Assembly (NCBI RefSeq): GCF_030518215.1 | Contig: NZ_JAULRT010000032.1 | Coordinates: forward strand, 310,001 to 374,000 | From: Gilvimarinus algae | GTDB taxonomy: Bacteria; Pseudomonadota; Gammaproteobacteria; Pseudomonadales; Cellvibrionaceae | Direction of reading: 5' to 3' | Length of the DNA stretch: 64,000 bases | Part shown: piece by piece, positions 17,771 through 28,154 of the stretch | How positions within the stretch are numbered: the first letter of the stretch is position 1 | How the letters are laid out: each line of letters opens with the position of its first letter | Position numbers and translations under genes: made by a program | Notes under the pieces: model-generated | What the model saw: only the letters and a program-made list of their open reading frames with translations | The model's database searches: none | What the model was told of the DNA's origin: nothing

Positions 17771-18946
17771 ATGACTTACGCCGACAGATGGCTGCTGCCC
17801 GACGGAATTGAAGAAATTCTGCCCGACGAAGCACGGCCTATTGAATTATTGCGCCGCAGGTTGCTGGAGCTCTACCGCACCTGGGGTTATGAAATGGTGA
17901 TTCCGCCGCTTTTGGAATACACCGACTCTCTGCTGATTGGCCTGGGGCGCGACGTCGATTTGCTGACCTTTAAGGTCACCGATCAGCTGACCGGTCGCAC
18001 CCTCGGAATTCGCGCCGATATCACACCGCAGACGGCACGTATGGATGCCCACAGCTATAAGCGCGAGGGCGCCAGCCGCCTCTGCTATGCCGGGCATGTG
18101 GTTCATACCCGGCCGAAAAACCCGCTGGCAACCCGCACCCCAATCCAGGCGGGTGTGGAGTTCTACGGTGAGCCTGGGCTGGGCGCCGATACCGAAGTCG
18201 TGTCTTTACTGCTCGAATCGCTCCGCGCGGCGGGCCTTCCTAAATTGCATATCGATCTCGGTCATGTGGGCATTTACCGTGCCCTGATTTCCAAGGCGGG
18301 CGTGGAGCCAAGTCAGGAAGATGCCTTCTTTGCAATGTTGCAGCGCAAAGCCGTGGCTGAAATCCAAGCCTGGGTCGCTGACAATATCCACGATAAAGCC
18401 ATTGCCAAGGTGCTGCTGGCCTTGCCGGGGCTTGCGGGCGGTCGCGAGATACTGACCAAGGCGCGTACGCTCTTTGCCGCTGTCGCGAGTGAGGCGGTTA
18501 ATGCGGTGGACGAGTTGGCGGCGGTGGCCGATGTGATCGAGCAGCGCTATCCCGAGGCGGAACTCTACTTTGATCTCGGTGAGCTGCGCGGCTATCACTA
18601 TCTGACCGGTATGGTCTTTGCGGCTTTCGCCCCAGGTTATGGTAACCCTATCGCCAGTGGTGGCCGTTACGATCACATTGGCGAGGTGTTCGGGCGTCGT
18701 CGCCCGGCCACGGGTTTTGCGGTGGATATTACCGCCCTGTCCAAGCTTGGGCTGTTGAAAGCTGAAAGCCTCGGGCTTGTGGGCTTTGTGGATGATAACT
18801 CCCAGGCGCAATGGCAGAAGGTTGCCGCGCTTCGCAGCGATGGCGAGCGAGTGGTCAGCGCGGCGAGCACCGATGAGCTAAAAGCGCTCGGCTGTGACAG
18901 AGTGATGATTAAGACAGGCGACGGCTACGAGCTGGCGCCATTGTAA
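17771..18946 (+). CDS. hisZ: ATP phosphoribosyltransferase regulatory subunit HisZ
   Basis: Histidyl-tRNA synthetase-like protein without synthetase activity that forms the hetero-octameric first enzyme of histidine synthesis with a short-form HisG. The start ATG 17771 gives 391 residues. Class II synthetase features are LPDGIEEILP, the RTWGYEMVIPPLLEY motif 1 region, motif 2 GRTLGIRADITPQTAR and the late GGRYDHIGEVFGRRRPATGFAVDI. The hisZ-purA order after hflC is common in Pseudomonas-like gammaproteobacteria. HisG itself is not in the window. Confidence 0.94.
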   Translation: MTYADRWLLPDGIEEILPDEARPIELLRRRLLELYRTWGYEMVIPPLLEYTDSLLIGLGRDVDLLTFKVTDQLTGRTLGIRADITPQTARMDAHSYKREGASRLCYAGHVVHTRPKNPLATRTPIQAGVEFYGEPGLGADTEVVSLLLESLRAAGLPKLHIDLGHVGIYRALISKAGVEPSQEDAFFAMLQRKAVAEIQAWVADNIHDKAIAKVLLALPGLAGGREILTKARTLFAAVASEAVNAVDELAAVADVIEQRYPEAELYFDLGELRGYHYLTGMVFAAFAPGYGNPIASGGRYDHIGEVFGRRRPATGFAVDITALSKLGLLKAESLGLVGFVDDNSQAQWQKVAALRSDGERVVSAASTDELKALGCDRVMIKTGDGYELAPL

Positions 18947-20281
<1,335 letters not shown>

Positions 20282-20300
20282 CTGTTCCGTTTTGCTGCTG

Positions 20301-20332
20301 AAAAAAACACCGCCACCTGGCGGTGTTTTTTT
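20301..20332. terminator. Bidirectional terminator between purA and hipA
   Basis: Perfect eight-base-pair stem (ACACCGCC with GGCGGTGT), ACCT loop, flanked by an A run at 20301-20307 and a T run at 20327-20332, so it can stop both the plus-strand purA and the minus-strand hipA transcripts. Confidence 0.9.
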
Positions 20333-20339
20333 ATCGGCG

Positions 20340-21641
20340 CTAGAGTTGCAGTCGCAAGTTGGCAAAGATCTCATCGGCGAAGGGTGCGAACACGCCTGCC
20401 CGGTTGGCGTAGTCTTTCCACTGGGCGATCACAGCAATGGTCTCGTCAATTACGGCAGTGGCCTGCCTGTCGTTGAAGCGGGTGATCAGTTTGGCCACTT
20501 GCAGTAAATCGCCGCGCGTAAAGCCATCGCGCTTGCCATTAATGCTCAGCTGATGGCTGTTGACCCAGGGTGAGCCGGGCTTGTAGCTATAGGCGATGTC
20601 GTAGGCCGGTGCCAGGCGCCAGCGCAAATCGTCGTCCACATAAAAGGCCGTATTTTTGGTGTGGTCATCGTGGTTGCGGGCAATGACGTTGAACACCATG
20701 CGTCGGTAGATTTGTCGCTGCTCTTCCACACTTAGGTTCAGTTGACGGGCGACGCTCAACAGCTCTTCGTAGCTAAAGGCCCCCGGCTGCTTGAAGTCGG
20801 CGTGGGCCATGGCGCACAGGGTGAGTATGTGGTATTTCTGGTTGCGCTCGCGATCAAAACGACGGGTCATAAAGTGAGCCCGGCCGTTTTCCTCCAGCAG
20901 CTCACTGGGTGACATATCGAGGCCGCAGTCGAGTGCCATCAGGTAGTAGGCGTATTCCATCAGGCCGTAGCCCTGCGGGTCGCCAAAGGTTTCCCGGTCT
21001 TGGCGGTACTCAACGACTCCGTCAAATTTCAACAAATAGTGCTCAAAGCCCGGCGGCGCCTCCACTTGTCCGGAAAGGATTTGTGTGCGATCTGCGTTGA
21101 CCGCAATAACGGCTTTGGGGCGGGCACCGCCGGCGGAGGTGCCAACCTGTAGAAGATGGCTCATGGCATGATCCTGTCCGGCGTTCACTCGCACCTGGCC
21201 GCGCTGGTTGAGCACTTGCTGAGCGAGGTGTACCAGTTCAGTCATTTGCAGAGCTTCGGCCCGATTGGCAAAAGGCTCGAGTGCCTGTTGGTACTCGAGA
21301 GCGCCCATCCCCCGGGTGCCGGTGTACAGCAAACGGTCAATGGCGCCGAACTGCGCCTGATCCAGTCCCTGTCGGGCCAGCCAGGCGTTGATGAGCGCGT
21401 TACCAAAATCGTCGGGCAGGGAGTCAGCAAAGGCGGCGGGAAGCCCGCGGTAGGTTTCCGAGGGAAGATGCGGAAACTGATAGACGGCGCGGCTTAACGG
21501 CATGTGCAGCGGGGCCACGGAAAAGCCCTCCGCCAGCCACTGCGGACTGTATTCAAACATGGCGCAGGGGGCGTCGTCTGGTTGGGCGAGAGTGCCGACT
21601 TCCAGGCCCATAAACTCGACTTTGCAGGCTTTGGCAATCAT
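20340..21641 (-). CDS. hipA: HipA-family serine/threonine kinase toxin
   Basis: HipA proteins are kinases that, when free of HipB, phosphorylate targets such as glutamyl-tRNA synthetase and slow growth. With the ATG at 21641 the protein has 433 residues. The N-terminal HipA domain contains PLSRAVYQFPHLPSETYRGLP and DSLPDDFGNALINAW; the C-terminal kinase domain has the FMTRRFDRE motif, the catalytic loop VIARNHDDHTKN (Asp in the HRD-like site) and APAYDIAYSY for metal binding. It overlaps the upstream antitoxin by 4 bases (ATGA), the usual hipBA coupling. The kinase motifs are intact, so it is probably active. The target cannot be told from sequence. Confidence 0.88.
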   Translation of the reverse strand: MIAKACKVEFMGLEVGTLAQPDDAPCAMFEYSPQWLAEGFSVAPLHMPLSRAVYQFPHLPSETYRGLPAAFADSLPDDFGNALINAWLARQGLDQAQFGAIDRLLYTGTRGMGALEYQQALEPFANRAEALQMTELVHLAQQVLNQRGQVRVNAGQDHAMSHLLQVGTSAGGARPKAVIAVNADRTQILSGQVEAPPGFEHYLLKFDGVVEYRQDRETFGDPQGYGLMEYAYYLMALDCGLDMSPSELLEENGRAHFMTRRFDRERNQKYHILTLCAMAHADFKQPGAFSYEELLSVARQLNLSVEEQRQIYRRMVFNVIARNHDDHTKNTAFYVDDDLRWRLAPAYDIAYSYKPGSPWVNSHQLSINGKRDGFTRGDLLQVAKLITRFNDRQATAVIDETIAVIAQWKDYANRAGVFAPFADEIFANLRLQL

Positions 21642-21997
21642 GATTCCGGGGTCTCGGTTTTGAGCTTCTGGCGCGATGCCAGCGCCTGGGCGATGCGTCC
21701 GCTGCCTGCGCGATGCTTTTGACCGTGTTCGCGCTGCCACAGGTCTGTTGGTCGTTGCTGCGTTGGTGGAATCAGTGACTCCAGGGATTCCAACAGGTTG
21801 AGTTGACGCAGCACCGTAATAAAAATCAGTAAACTGCTGTGTCCCTGGCGCAGATTGCGGTAGGTTTTTGGGGTCACGCCCACTCTTTCGGCCATTTGGG
21901 CCTGGGTAATGCTCATGGCCTTGCGCCGGTTTTCCAGGCGCTCAAAGAGCGCCTCGGCCACGGCTGTGTCGGTAAGCGTGTTGGTGATCTTTGTCAT
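21638..21997 (-). CDS. hipB: HipB-like XRE-family antitoxin
   Basis: A 119-residue DNA-binding protein with a helix-turn-helix of the XRE/Cro type (ITQAQMAERVGVTPKTYRNLRQG) at about 29-52, preceded by a short helical N-terminus and followed by a leucine-rich dimerisation helix and a basic, Gln/Arg-rich tail. It lies directly upstream of and overlaps hipA. Known HipB proteins neutralise HipA and repress their own operon at inverted repeats. Three such repeats lie just upstream, the nearest ending 1 base before the ATG. The leader has GAGG 13 bases before the ATG, an unusually long spacing, so the nearest palindrome sits between ribosome site and start. Confidence 0.85.
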   Translation of the reverse strand: MTKITNTLTDTAVAEALFERLENRRKAMSITQAQMAERVGVTPKTYRNLRQGHSSLLIFITVLRQLNLLESLESLIPPTQQRPTDLWQREHGQKHRAGSGRIAQALASRQKLKTETPES

Positions 21998-21998
21998 G

Positions 21999-22128
21999 GG
22001 TAAAAATATACCTCATTGGGGTGGAGTCACGCGATTTTGGGTATTTTAATACCTTTAATATTTCGTTGTAAAGGGTAGGTTGCTACGCTTTTGGTGCTGA
22101 TTTCGCCAAAAATAGGTAATTTTATACC
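21999..22128 (-). promoter_or_regulatory. Three GGTA-N6-TACC palindromes, probable HipB operators
   Basis: Three 14-base sites with identical ends and AT-rich centres: 21999-22012 (centre AAAATA), 22040-22053 (TTTTAA) and 22115-22128 (ATTTTA). Centre-to-centre distances are 41 and 75 bases. They cover the region between the antitoxin start and the divergent methyltransferase gene. HipB of E. coli uses TATCC-N8-GGATA, so the architecture is comparable but the half-site differs. Confidence 0.7.
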
Positions 22129-22217
22129 TTTTTGAGTTGACCCTCTGAGACTCCTGACAAACAATAACAGTCGCGCGAATCGCTTGGGATATAAAGGTTA
22201 CTAACTAGGGATGCCGT

Positions 22218-22847
22218 ATGGTCAGACGCAACTTAAAATTTTGGGATTTTATCGCCAAGCGGTACGCCAGGCAGGCGGTACCCAGCGAGGAGCAGTATCA
22301 GCACAAGCTGGAAAAAACCCGCGAGTTCTTTACCAAAGACTGCCAGGTTTTTGAATTTGGCTGTGGTACCGGTACCACAGCTTTAGCTCATGCTCCCTAC
22401 ACTAAGAGCATCCTGGCGGTGGATGTGTCCCGCAAAATGCTGGAAATTGCCGAACAAAAACGCCAAGCGCAGGCGGCGGATAATGTCAGCTTTCAGCAGG
22501 CGACAATCGAAGAGCTGGCGTTTGAGCCGGCGAGTTTCGATGTGGTCATGGCGCACAATATTTTGCACCTGCTGGATGACAAGGAGGCGGCGATTGCCAA
22601 GGTCTATCAGTGGTTAAAGCCCGGAGGGGTGTTTGTCTCGACCAATGTCTGCCTTGGTGATCGCATGACCTGGTGGCGCCCGCTGCTGGGGTTTGGCAGG
22701 CTCATAGGCGTTCTGCCGCTGGTGCGCTTTTTCAGCGAGCAGTCCTTGGAAGATACGCTGCGAGAGGCCGGCTTTGAAACCGAATACCGCTGGCAGCCTA
22801 AAGCCGGTGACTCACTGTTTCTGGTGGTGCGAAAGAGCACTCACTGA
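22218..22847 (+). CDS. Class I SAM-dependent methyltransferase
   Basis: Cytoplasmic methyltransferase of 209 residues and unknown substrate. Motif I is VFEFGCGTGTTAL near 43-55, motif II ILAVDVSRKML near 65-75, a QATIEELAF acid loop near 95, then FDVVMAHNILHLL and the post-I motif LKPGGVFVSTN. The C-terminal part has a hydrophobic stretch (GFGRLIGVLPLVRFF) that may touch the membrane. It resembles the UbiE/Methyltransf_11 group. The gene is divergent from hipB and followed by a phospholipase D-type gene; the order alone does not suggest a substrate. Confidence 0.85.
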   Translation: MVRRNLKFWDFIAKRYARQAVPSEEQYQHKLEKTREFFTKDCQVFEFGCGTGTTALAHAPYTKSILAVDVSRKMLEIAEQKRQAQAADNVSFQQATIEELAFEPASFDVVMAHNILHLLDDKEAAIAKVYQWLKPGGVFVSTNVCLGDRMTWWRPLLGFGRLIGVLPLVRFFSEQSLEDTLREAGFETEYRWQPKAGDSLFLVVRKSTH

Positions 22848-22933
22848 GCCCGGGCGCCACGGGTAAAAAGAGTTGTGATCACTTGACGCTATACTCAGGT
22901 ATTACACCAGTAAATAGGGGCCAGGCTTTGCGA

Positions 22934-24505
22934 GTGAAGACGCACACCACATTCGGATACCCGCACCGCCTGGTTCGCGCCGTGACCTTGGTCTTTGGCA
23001 TGCTGGTTGTCAGCGCTTGTGCCAGCGCCCCGGACAGGCGGCCTGTGACGGCGACCTCGGTAGCGCTCGAGCCTGCAGCCGATGCGCCTTTGGCTGTAGT
23101 GGAGCGCAGGGCGCGCGAGCAGTCGGCGGCTCAGGCGGCGCATTCGGGTGTGCATGTGCTGCCTCAGGGCATTGACGCATTCGCCGCCCGGCTGACTCTG
23201 GTAGAAAGTGCGCGCCACAGCCTGGATGTTCAATACTATTTATTCCATAGCGACGCCACAGGGGTGTTGCTGGCTTGGTCTCTCTGGCAGGCCGCCGAGC
23301 GCGGGGTGCGCGTTCGCCTACTACTGGACGATATGGAAAAGCGGCAGGACGACTTCCCGCTCACTGTGCTCGATGCCCACCCCAACATCGAGGTGAGGCT
23401 CTACAACCCTTTTTACTGGCGCGCCGCCAGAGTCTGGCAGCTGGCCAGCTCTTTTGGCCGGCTCAATCACCGCATGCACAATAAGTCATTTACTGCGGAC
23501 AACCTCGCCACGGTCGTAGGCGGGCGCAATATAGGCGATGAGTACTTTGATGCAAACCAGTCGATAAATTTTGGCGACATGGACGCGCTCTTGCTCGGCC
23601 CTGTGGTGCGAGAAGTGTCCAGCGCTTTTGACCGCTACTGGAACAGCGAACTGGTGTACTCGTTTGCAACACTGAGCGACCACAAGCCGCTTGACCGTCA
23701 GCATCATGCCTGGGCGGAGAAACTTTTACAGCAATCGGTTGCGGCGCTGGAAGGCAGCGCTTACGCCGATGCGCTGGTCAACACCGGATTTATGGCACGG
23801 TTGAATGAAGGCCAGTTGCCCTTGCACTGGGCGAACATTGAGCTCTGGGTCGACAAACCCGATCTTGAGGCGATGCGGGCTAGAGAGTCGGGCAGCGCCT
23901 TTGTGATCAACCGTTTGCTGGGAGCGTTCAGTCGCGCTGAACGCGAGCTGTTTTTGATTTCCCCTTATTTTGTGCCGCGCAAACAAGGCACGCAGCTGCT
24001 CAGAGAGCAGGCAGAAAAAGGTGTTGAGGTTAGTGTCGTGACCAACGCCCTGGCGGCGACCGACGTGGTCGCTGTGCACAGCGGTTATGCCAAGCGGCGC
24101 GAGGATTTACTGCGCTCGGGGGTGAGCGTTTTTGAGGTCAAGGCAAAGCCCAGTATTGCGCCAAAGGCCTGGAGTATTTCTTCTGCCTCGAGCCTGCACG
24201 CCAAGACGTTTGTGATCGACAAGCGCTGGGTCTTCATCGGTTCGTTTAACCTCGACCCGCGCTCCGCTTGGTTGAATACGGAAATGGGAGTGCTTATCGA
24301 TTCCCCTGAACTGGCCGTGAAGCTGCTGCAGGGCGTGGCGCCGCTGCTGGATAATATCGCTTACCGGGTGAGCCTGCGCGATGGCAAAGTCGTCTGGCAG
24401 GATATGGCCACAGGGCAGACCTTTGATCGCGAACCAGAGGCGAGCTGGTGGCGCCGGGCTCTGGCCGGCGTGTTGCGCTTTTTACCGGTGGAGCCTCAGC
24501 TTTAG
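22934..24505 (+). CDS. Phospholipase D-family lipoprotein, cardiolipin synthase C type
   Basis: PLD-superfamily phosphatidyltransferase resembling ClsC (YmdC), which makes cardiolipin from phosphatidylglycerol and phosphatidylethanolamine in enterobacteria. The N-terminus carries a lipoprotein signal (VVSACASAPD), so the protein is probably anchored outside the cytoplasm. The two HKD motifs are intact: HNKSFTADNLATVVGGRN and HAKTFVIDKRWVFIGSFN. The start is uncertain: GTG 22934, giving 523 residues, is used here, and TTG 22928 with AGGGG seven bases upstream is equally possible. A second, full membrane-type Cls follows at 25291. Confidence 0.87.
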   Translation: MKTHTTFGYPHRLVRAVTLVFGMLVVSACASAPDRRPVTATSVALEPAADAPLAVVERRAREQSAAQAAHSGVHVLPQGIDAFAARLTLVESARHSLDVQYYLFHSDATGVLLAWSLWQAAERGVRVRLLLDDMEKRQDDFPLTVLDAHPNIEVRLYNPFYWRAARVWQLASSFGRLNHRMHNKSFTADNLATVVGGRNIGDEYFDANQSINFGDMDALLLGPVVREVSSAFDRYWNSELVYSFATLSDHKPLDRQHHAWAEKLLQQSVAALEGSAYADALVNTGFMARLNEGQLPLHWANIELWVDKPDLEAMRARESGSAFVINRLLGAFSRAERELFLISPYFVPRKQGTQLLREQAEKGVEVSVVTNALAATDVVAVHSGYAKRREDLLRSGVSVFEVKAKPSIAPKAWSISSASSLHAKTFVIDKRWVFIGSFNLDPRSAWLNTEMGVLIDSPELAVKLLQGVAPLLDNIAYRVSLRDGKVVWQDMATGQTFDREPEASWWRRALAGVLRFLPVEPQL

Positions 24506-24506
24506 C

Positions 24507-25124
24507 TTATCGGGCTTTGCGGCGCCACTGTCCCTGTTCTTTGCAAAAGGTATACACTCCCTGGGCGTGAGCGTCTTTGCTGTCGGTTAGCTCAATGCTC
24601 ATCAGCCGGCAGTGAGAGTCATCAACTGGGCTGCTCAGCGGGGTAATTCGGGCTTGGTGGCCGCTGCGCTCCCACTCGGCGGTTTGATCGTTTGGCAGGC
24701 TATCGGCCGCCTTGGCGAAAGCTTCGCCGAGGCTGGTCCAGTCGTCTTTGCTAAATTGACTCGCGGCAGTCTCGGTGACCTGCCATTTGCCGGCGTTATT
24801 GCACACATCAACGTGAAAAAAGTCGCGCCGCTGTTCATCGTTGCGCAAATCCAAAATGGCCTTGCGACACTCGGTGCCGCTGTTTTCATAACTGTATTTG
24901 ACTTTGATGCGTCCTTGCAGCGGCGAGTCGGGCGACTGCCAGTGGATGGTCTGTTGATCGGGGGCATCGTTCAGTGCTGATCCAATTGTGGTTTTGAAAG
25001 AAGCGACCTCCGTTTCGGTCATTTCGCTGGCGACACTGCGCCCCATAAACTGTAAATTTGCCGCTTGGGCAGTGCTGACATAAAGTAGGGCAGAGCACAA
25101 GAGCAGTGGGTTGCGATAGAACAT
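24507..25124 (-). CDS. Secreted protein with two related repeats, function unknown
   Basis: A 205-residue protein with a clean signal peptide (cleavage after AQA near 21) and AAGGAG at good distance before the ATG. Two halves of about 85 residues look related: each has a Trp preceding a basic patch, then an xCR motif (ECRK near 83, HCRL near 172), a beta-like stretch and a Cys followed by a GKW/GQW ending (VCNNAGKW, FCKEQGQW). The spacing suggests one disulfide per repeat. The pattern recalls small surface antigens of the 17-kDa type, but I cannot name a family. It is convergent with the ClsC-like gene, with one base between stops. Confidence 0.7.
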   Translation of the reverse strand: MFYRNPLLLCSALLYVSTAQAANLQFMGRSVASEMTETEVASFKTTIGSALNDAPDQQTIHWQSPDSPLQGRIKVKYSYENSGTECRKAILDLRNDEQRRDFFHVDVCNNAGKWQVTETAASQFSKDDWTSLGEAFAKAADSLPNDQTAEWERSGHQARITPLSSPVDDSHCRLMSIELTDSKDAHAQGVYTFCKEQGQWRRKAR

Positions 25125-25290
25125 ACAGTCTCCTTTGACAGTTCCTGAACCGGCTACGGGGCGTGGTACACTGAGCCATTCGAGCCGCCCCTATGATAGC
25201 GCGATTTGCCCAGGGGTGGTGGTTCGCGTCGCGGTTTTAGGTACTAGTCTTGTGCCGGCCTGTTGGCCTCAAATAACAGGGAGCTAATGT

Positions 25291-26739
25291 TTGTCACTCA
25301 TACTGAGTATTGTGCAACAGGTGTTAGTCTGGGGGCATTTGCTGCTGGTGGTGGCTTTTTCCGTTCGGGTAATTATGCAGCGGCTACCGGTGGGCGTGTC
25401 TCTGGCGTGGCTGTTGGTGTTGGTGCTCCTGCCCTACGTGGGAGTGGCGCTTTACTTATTGTTTGGCGAACGTTTTTTAGGGGTAAAGCGCTCGCAGCGC
25501 AGTACCCGCCTGCGGCTGGCCTATGTCAATGCCAGGCGTAACGGCCCTCAGGAAGACCCCCTAAGCTGGACCGAGTGCCACCCGGCCAGCCAGGCGCTGG
25601 CCATCTTGGAGTATCGCACCTCCGGAATACCGCCTCTCGGTGGTAACCAAATCCGGTTTCTGCAGCAAGCCCGAGACATCATCGATGCACTGGTGGCCGA
25701 CATTGCCAGCGCCCAGCGCTTTTGTCATATGGAGTTTTACATCTGGTATCCGGGTGGATTGGCGGACCGGGTGGTGGATGCACTGCTCGAGGCGGCGGCG
25801 CGGGGAGTGCAGTGCCGGGTGATGCTCGATGCGGTGGGCAGCTCGGAGTTTTTTTCCTCCGAGCAGGCGCGGCGTTTAAGAGTGGCCAATATCACCTTGG
25901 TAAAAGCCTGCCCCATTGGCATTATGCCCTGGCAGCTGGCTCGCTACGACTTGCGCAATCACCGTAAAACCCTGGTGGTAGACGATCGCGTGGCCTATAT
26001 GGGCAGCTTCAACCTCATCGACCCGGCGTTCTTCAAGGCCGATGCCGGTGTGGGGCAGTGGATTGATGTAATGGCCAGGATTGAAGGGCCGAGCGTGTGT
26101 GTGCTCGATGCCGTGTTTCGCTGGTACTGGAACATCGAGTGCGACGAGTCTCTGCCGCTACTCGATGGCGAGATTCCCGCTGACACTTCTCCGGCGTTGG
26201 TGCAAATCGCACCCTCCGGACCCGATGCGGCCAAGGAGAGTATCCTCAGCGCTCTTTTACAGGCGATATACGCCGCAAGTAAATCGGTAGATATCGTTAC
26301 TCCTTATTTTGTCCCTGGCGAGGCTCTGGAGCAGGCCCTGAAAATTGCCGCCCGGCGCGGGGTGCGGGTGCACCTGGTAGTGCCCGAAAAAGTGGATTCT
26401 TTTCTGGTGCGTCACGCCAGCCATTCATACTTTGCCGGGCTGCTTGAGGCAGGGGTCAGTATTTATACCTATCGCGCCGGTTTACTGCACACCAAGGCCA
26501 TCATTGTCGACGAAAGCCTGGCGTTTTTTGGCACGGTCAATCTCGATTTACGCTCTCTTTGGCTGAACTTTGAGATGACCATGATCATCTACGATCGCGC
26601 TACCGTTTGCGATTTATCAAGGCTTCTGGCTGAGTATCGGGAGGATGCGGAAAAACTCAGCGCTGAGCTATGGCGCAAGCGCAGCGCCGTTTCACGGTTT
26701 TTTGAAAACATCACCCACTTATTCAGTCCGCTGATTTAA
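25291..26739 (+). CDS. cls: Cardiolipin synthase
   Basis: Inner-membrane phosphatidyltransferase that condenses two phosphatidylglycerols into cardiolipin. The 482-residue protein begins with two transmembrane helices (about 3-25 and 32-55), the ClsA layout, followed by two PLD domains with HKD motifs HRKTLVVDDRVAYMGSFN near 222 and HTKAIIVDESLAFFGTVN near 400. The start codon is TTG, with AGGGAG about 8 bases upstream. Its 3' end overlaps the convergent gene by 17 bases. Confidence 0.93.
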   Translation: MSLILSIVQQVLVWGHLLLVVAFSVRVIMQRLPVGVSLAWLLVLVLLPYVGVALYLLFGERFLGVKRSQRSTRLRLAYVNARRNGPQEDPLSWTECHPASQALAILEYRTSGIPPLGGNQIRFLQQARDIIDALVADIASAQRFCHMEFYIWYPGGLADRVVDALLEAAARGVQCRVMLDAVGSSEFFSSEQARRLRVANITLVKACPIGIMPWQLARYDLRNHRKTLVVDDRVAYMGSFNLIDPAFFKADAGVGQWIDVMARIEGPSVCVLDAVFRWYWNIECDESLPLLDGEIPADTSPALVQIAPSGPDAAKESILSALLQAIYAASKSVDIVTPYFVPGEALEQALKIAARRGVRVHLVVPEKVDSFLVRHASHSYFAGLLEAGVSIYTYRAGLLHTKAIIVDESLAFFGTVNLDLRSLWLNFEMTMIIYDRATVCDLSRLLAEYREDAEKLSAELWRKRSAVSRFFENITHLFSPLI

Positions 26740-27358
26740 GCGCTTCTTCCAGCGGCGACTCGCCGTTTACCAGCGGATAAATGCGATTGAGTGTCGCCGG
26801 GTTGCCAAGGCAGTAGACACAGGCCGCGGCAACGTCTTCGCGGGTAATAATCTGAGCTTCTTTGTCCGCGGGCATATGAGTGCTAAAGCCGCCGGTGGCG
26901 GGCTCATTTAACAGTCGCCCGGGGCGCAAAATTGTGTAGGGCAGGCCGCATGCCAGAAGGTAATCATCGGCGATTTTTTTGCACACCGAATAGTGCTTGA
27001 TGGCGGCGGGGCCATTGTCCGGATCTTCAGCGCCGCGCGAGCTGATCATAACAAACTGTTTGATGCCGACTTGACGGGCCAGGTCCATAGCTTTTATGGC
27101 GCCCCACATGTCGATCAGGATGGTCTTGTCTGCGCCGGTTTTAGCACCGGAGCCCGCGGTAAAAATCACTCTGTCGCAGCCCTCCATGGCGTGGACAAAA
27201 TCGCCTTCGAGGTCGCCGCGCACCGTGTCTGCGCCCAGCGCTTCAAGCTCAGGGGCGGGGCGGCGCACCATGGCCCGCGGTGTCTCCCCCTTTTGAAACA
27301 GTTGCTCAATGATCAGCCGGCCGATTTGACCGCCGGCACCGATAACCAGTGTGCACAT
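26723..27358 (-). CDS. NAD(P)-binding atypical SDR protein
   Basis: A 211-residue Rossmann protein of the NmrA/atypical SDR type. The nucleotide-binding glycine motif is VIGAGGQIGRLI at 5-16, followed by RAMVRRP, GDLEGDF and VIFTAGSGAKTGADK, and the YSVCKKIADD segment provides the Tyr/Lys pair of the SDR active site. Proteins of this kind act as small oxidoreductases or as NADPH-sensing regulators. There is no substrate hint. It is divergent from the next SDR gene, with a 130-base shared upstream region. Confidence 0.85.
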   Translation of the reverse strand: MCTLVIGAGGQIGRLIIEQLFQKGETPRAMVRRPAPELEALGADTVRGDLEGDFVHAMEGCDRVIFTAGSGAKTGADKTILIDMWGAIKAMDLARQVGIKQFVMISSRGAEDPDNGPAAIKHYSVCKKIADDYLLACGLPYTILRPGRLLNEPATGGFSTHMPADKEAQIITREDVAAACVYCLGNPATLNRIYPLVNGESPLEEALKSAD

Positions 27359-27488
27359 AGGTTGCGCTCCTTTTGCGTAATCCGGTGTAATCTCTTGGGT
27401 CAGTTTCTATGGTAACAGGCCGCCGGGGTTGATAAACCTCGCGGTCACCACCATTAGAGCGGTTTAACGCACAAACAAAGAGGTTCCC

Positions 27489-28154
27489 ATGTCCAAGACT
27501 GTCGTGATTACCGGTGCCAACCGCGGTATTGGTTTGTCGTTTACCCAACATTATCTAGCACAGGGGTATACGGTCTACGCCGCCTGCCGCAGCGCCTCGC
27601 CCGAGCTGGAGGGTTCCGATGCCCGCATCATTGATGGGGTCGACGTGAGCACAGAGGCTGGACTCAAGACCTTGCTGGATGGTCTCGACGGCGTCGGCAT
27701 TGACCTGTTGATCAACAACGCCGGTATTTTGCGCAACGAGCAACTCGGCAATCTCGACCCCGAGACCATTCGCGAGCAATTTGAAATCAATGCACTGGCA
27801 CCGCTGCGGGTAACCGATGCCCTTGTGGGGCAGCTCAACCCGCAAGCCAAGGTGGCCGTCATCACCAGCCGTATGGGCTCTATCACTGACAACACCAGCG
27901 GCGGGCGCTACGGTTACCGTATGTCAAAAGCCGCCCTGAACGCGGCGGCCATGTCACTGGCCCAGGATCTCAAAGGCCGCGGTATTGCCGTGGCGATTTT
28001 GCATCCGGGGTTGGTGGGTACCGATATGATCGGTGGTCACGGCGATATTACACCCGATGAGGCGGCCGAACGTTTGATGCAGCGCATTGACGAGCTGACG
28101 CTGGCCACCACCGGTACCTTCTGGCACTCCAATGGTCAGGTTTTGCCTTGGTAA
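27489..28154 (+). CDS. Short-chain dehydrogenase/reductase (C-factor-like)
   Basis: Classical SDR of 221 residues with TGANRGIG cofactor motif at 8-15, NNAG near 78, catalytic Ser in SRMGS, and YGYRMSKAALN giving Tyr and Lys near 142-146. The short length and the sequence resemble the CsgA/C-factor group of SDRs. The substrate is unknown. The RBS is AAAGAGG. The stop overlaps the putative TTG start of the next gene. Confidence 0.88.
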   Translation: MSKTVVITGANRGIGLSFTQHYLAQGYTVYAACRSASPELEGSDARIIDGVDVSTEAGLKTLLDGLDGVGIDLLINNAGILRNEQLGNLDPETIREQFEINALAPLRVTDALVGQLNPQAKVAVITSRMGSITDNTSGGRYGYRMSKAALNAAAMSLAQDLKGRGIAVAILHPGLVGTDMIGGHGDITPDEAAERLMQRIDELTLATTGTFWHSNGQVLPW

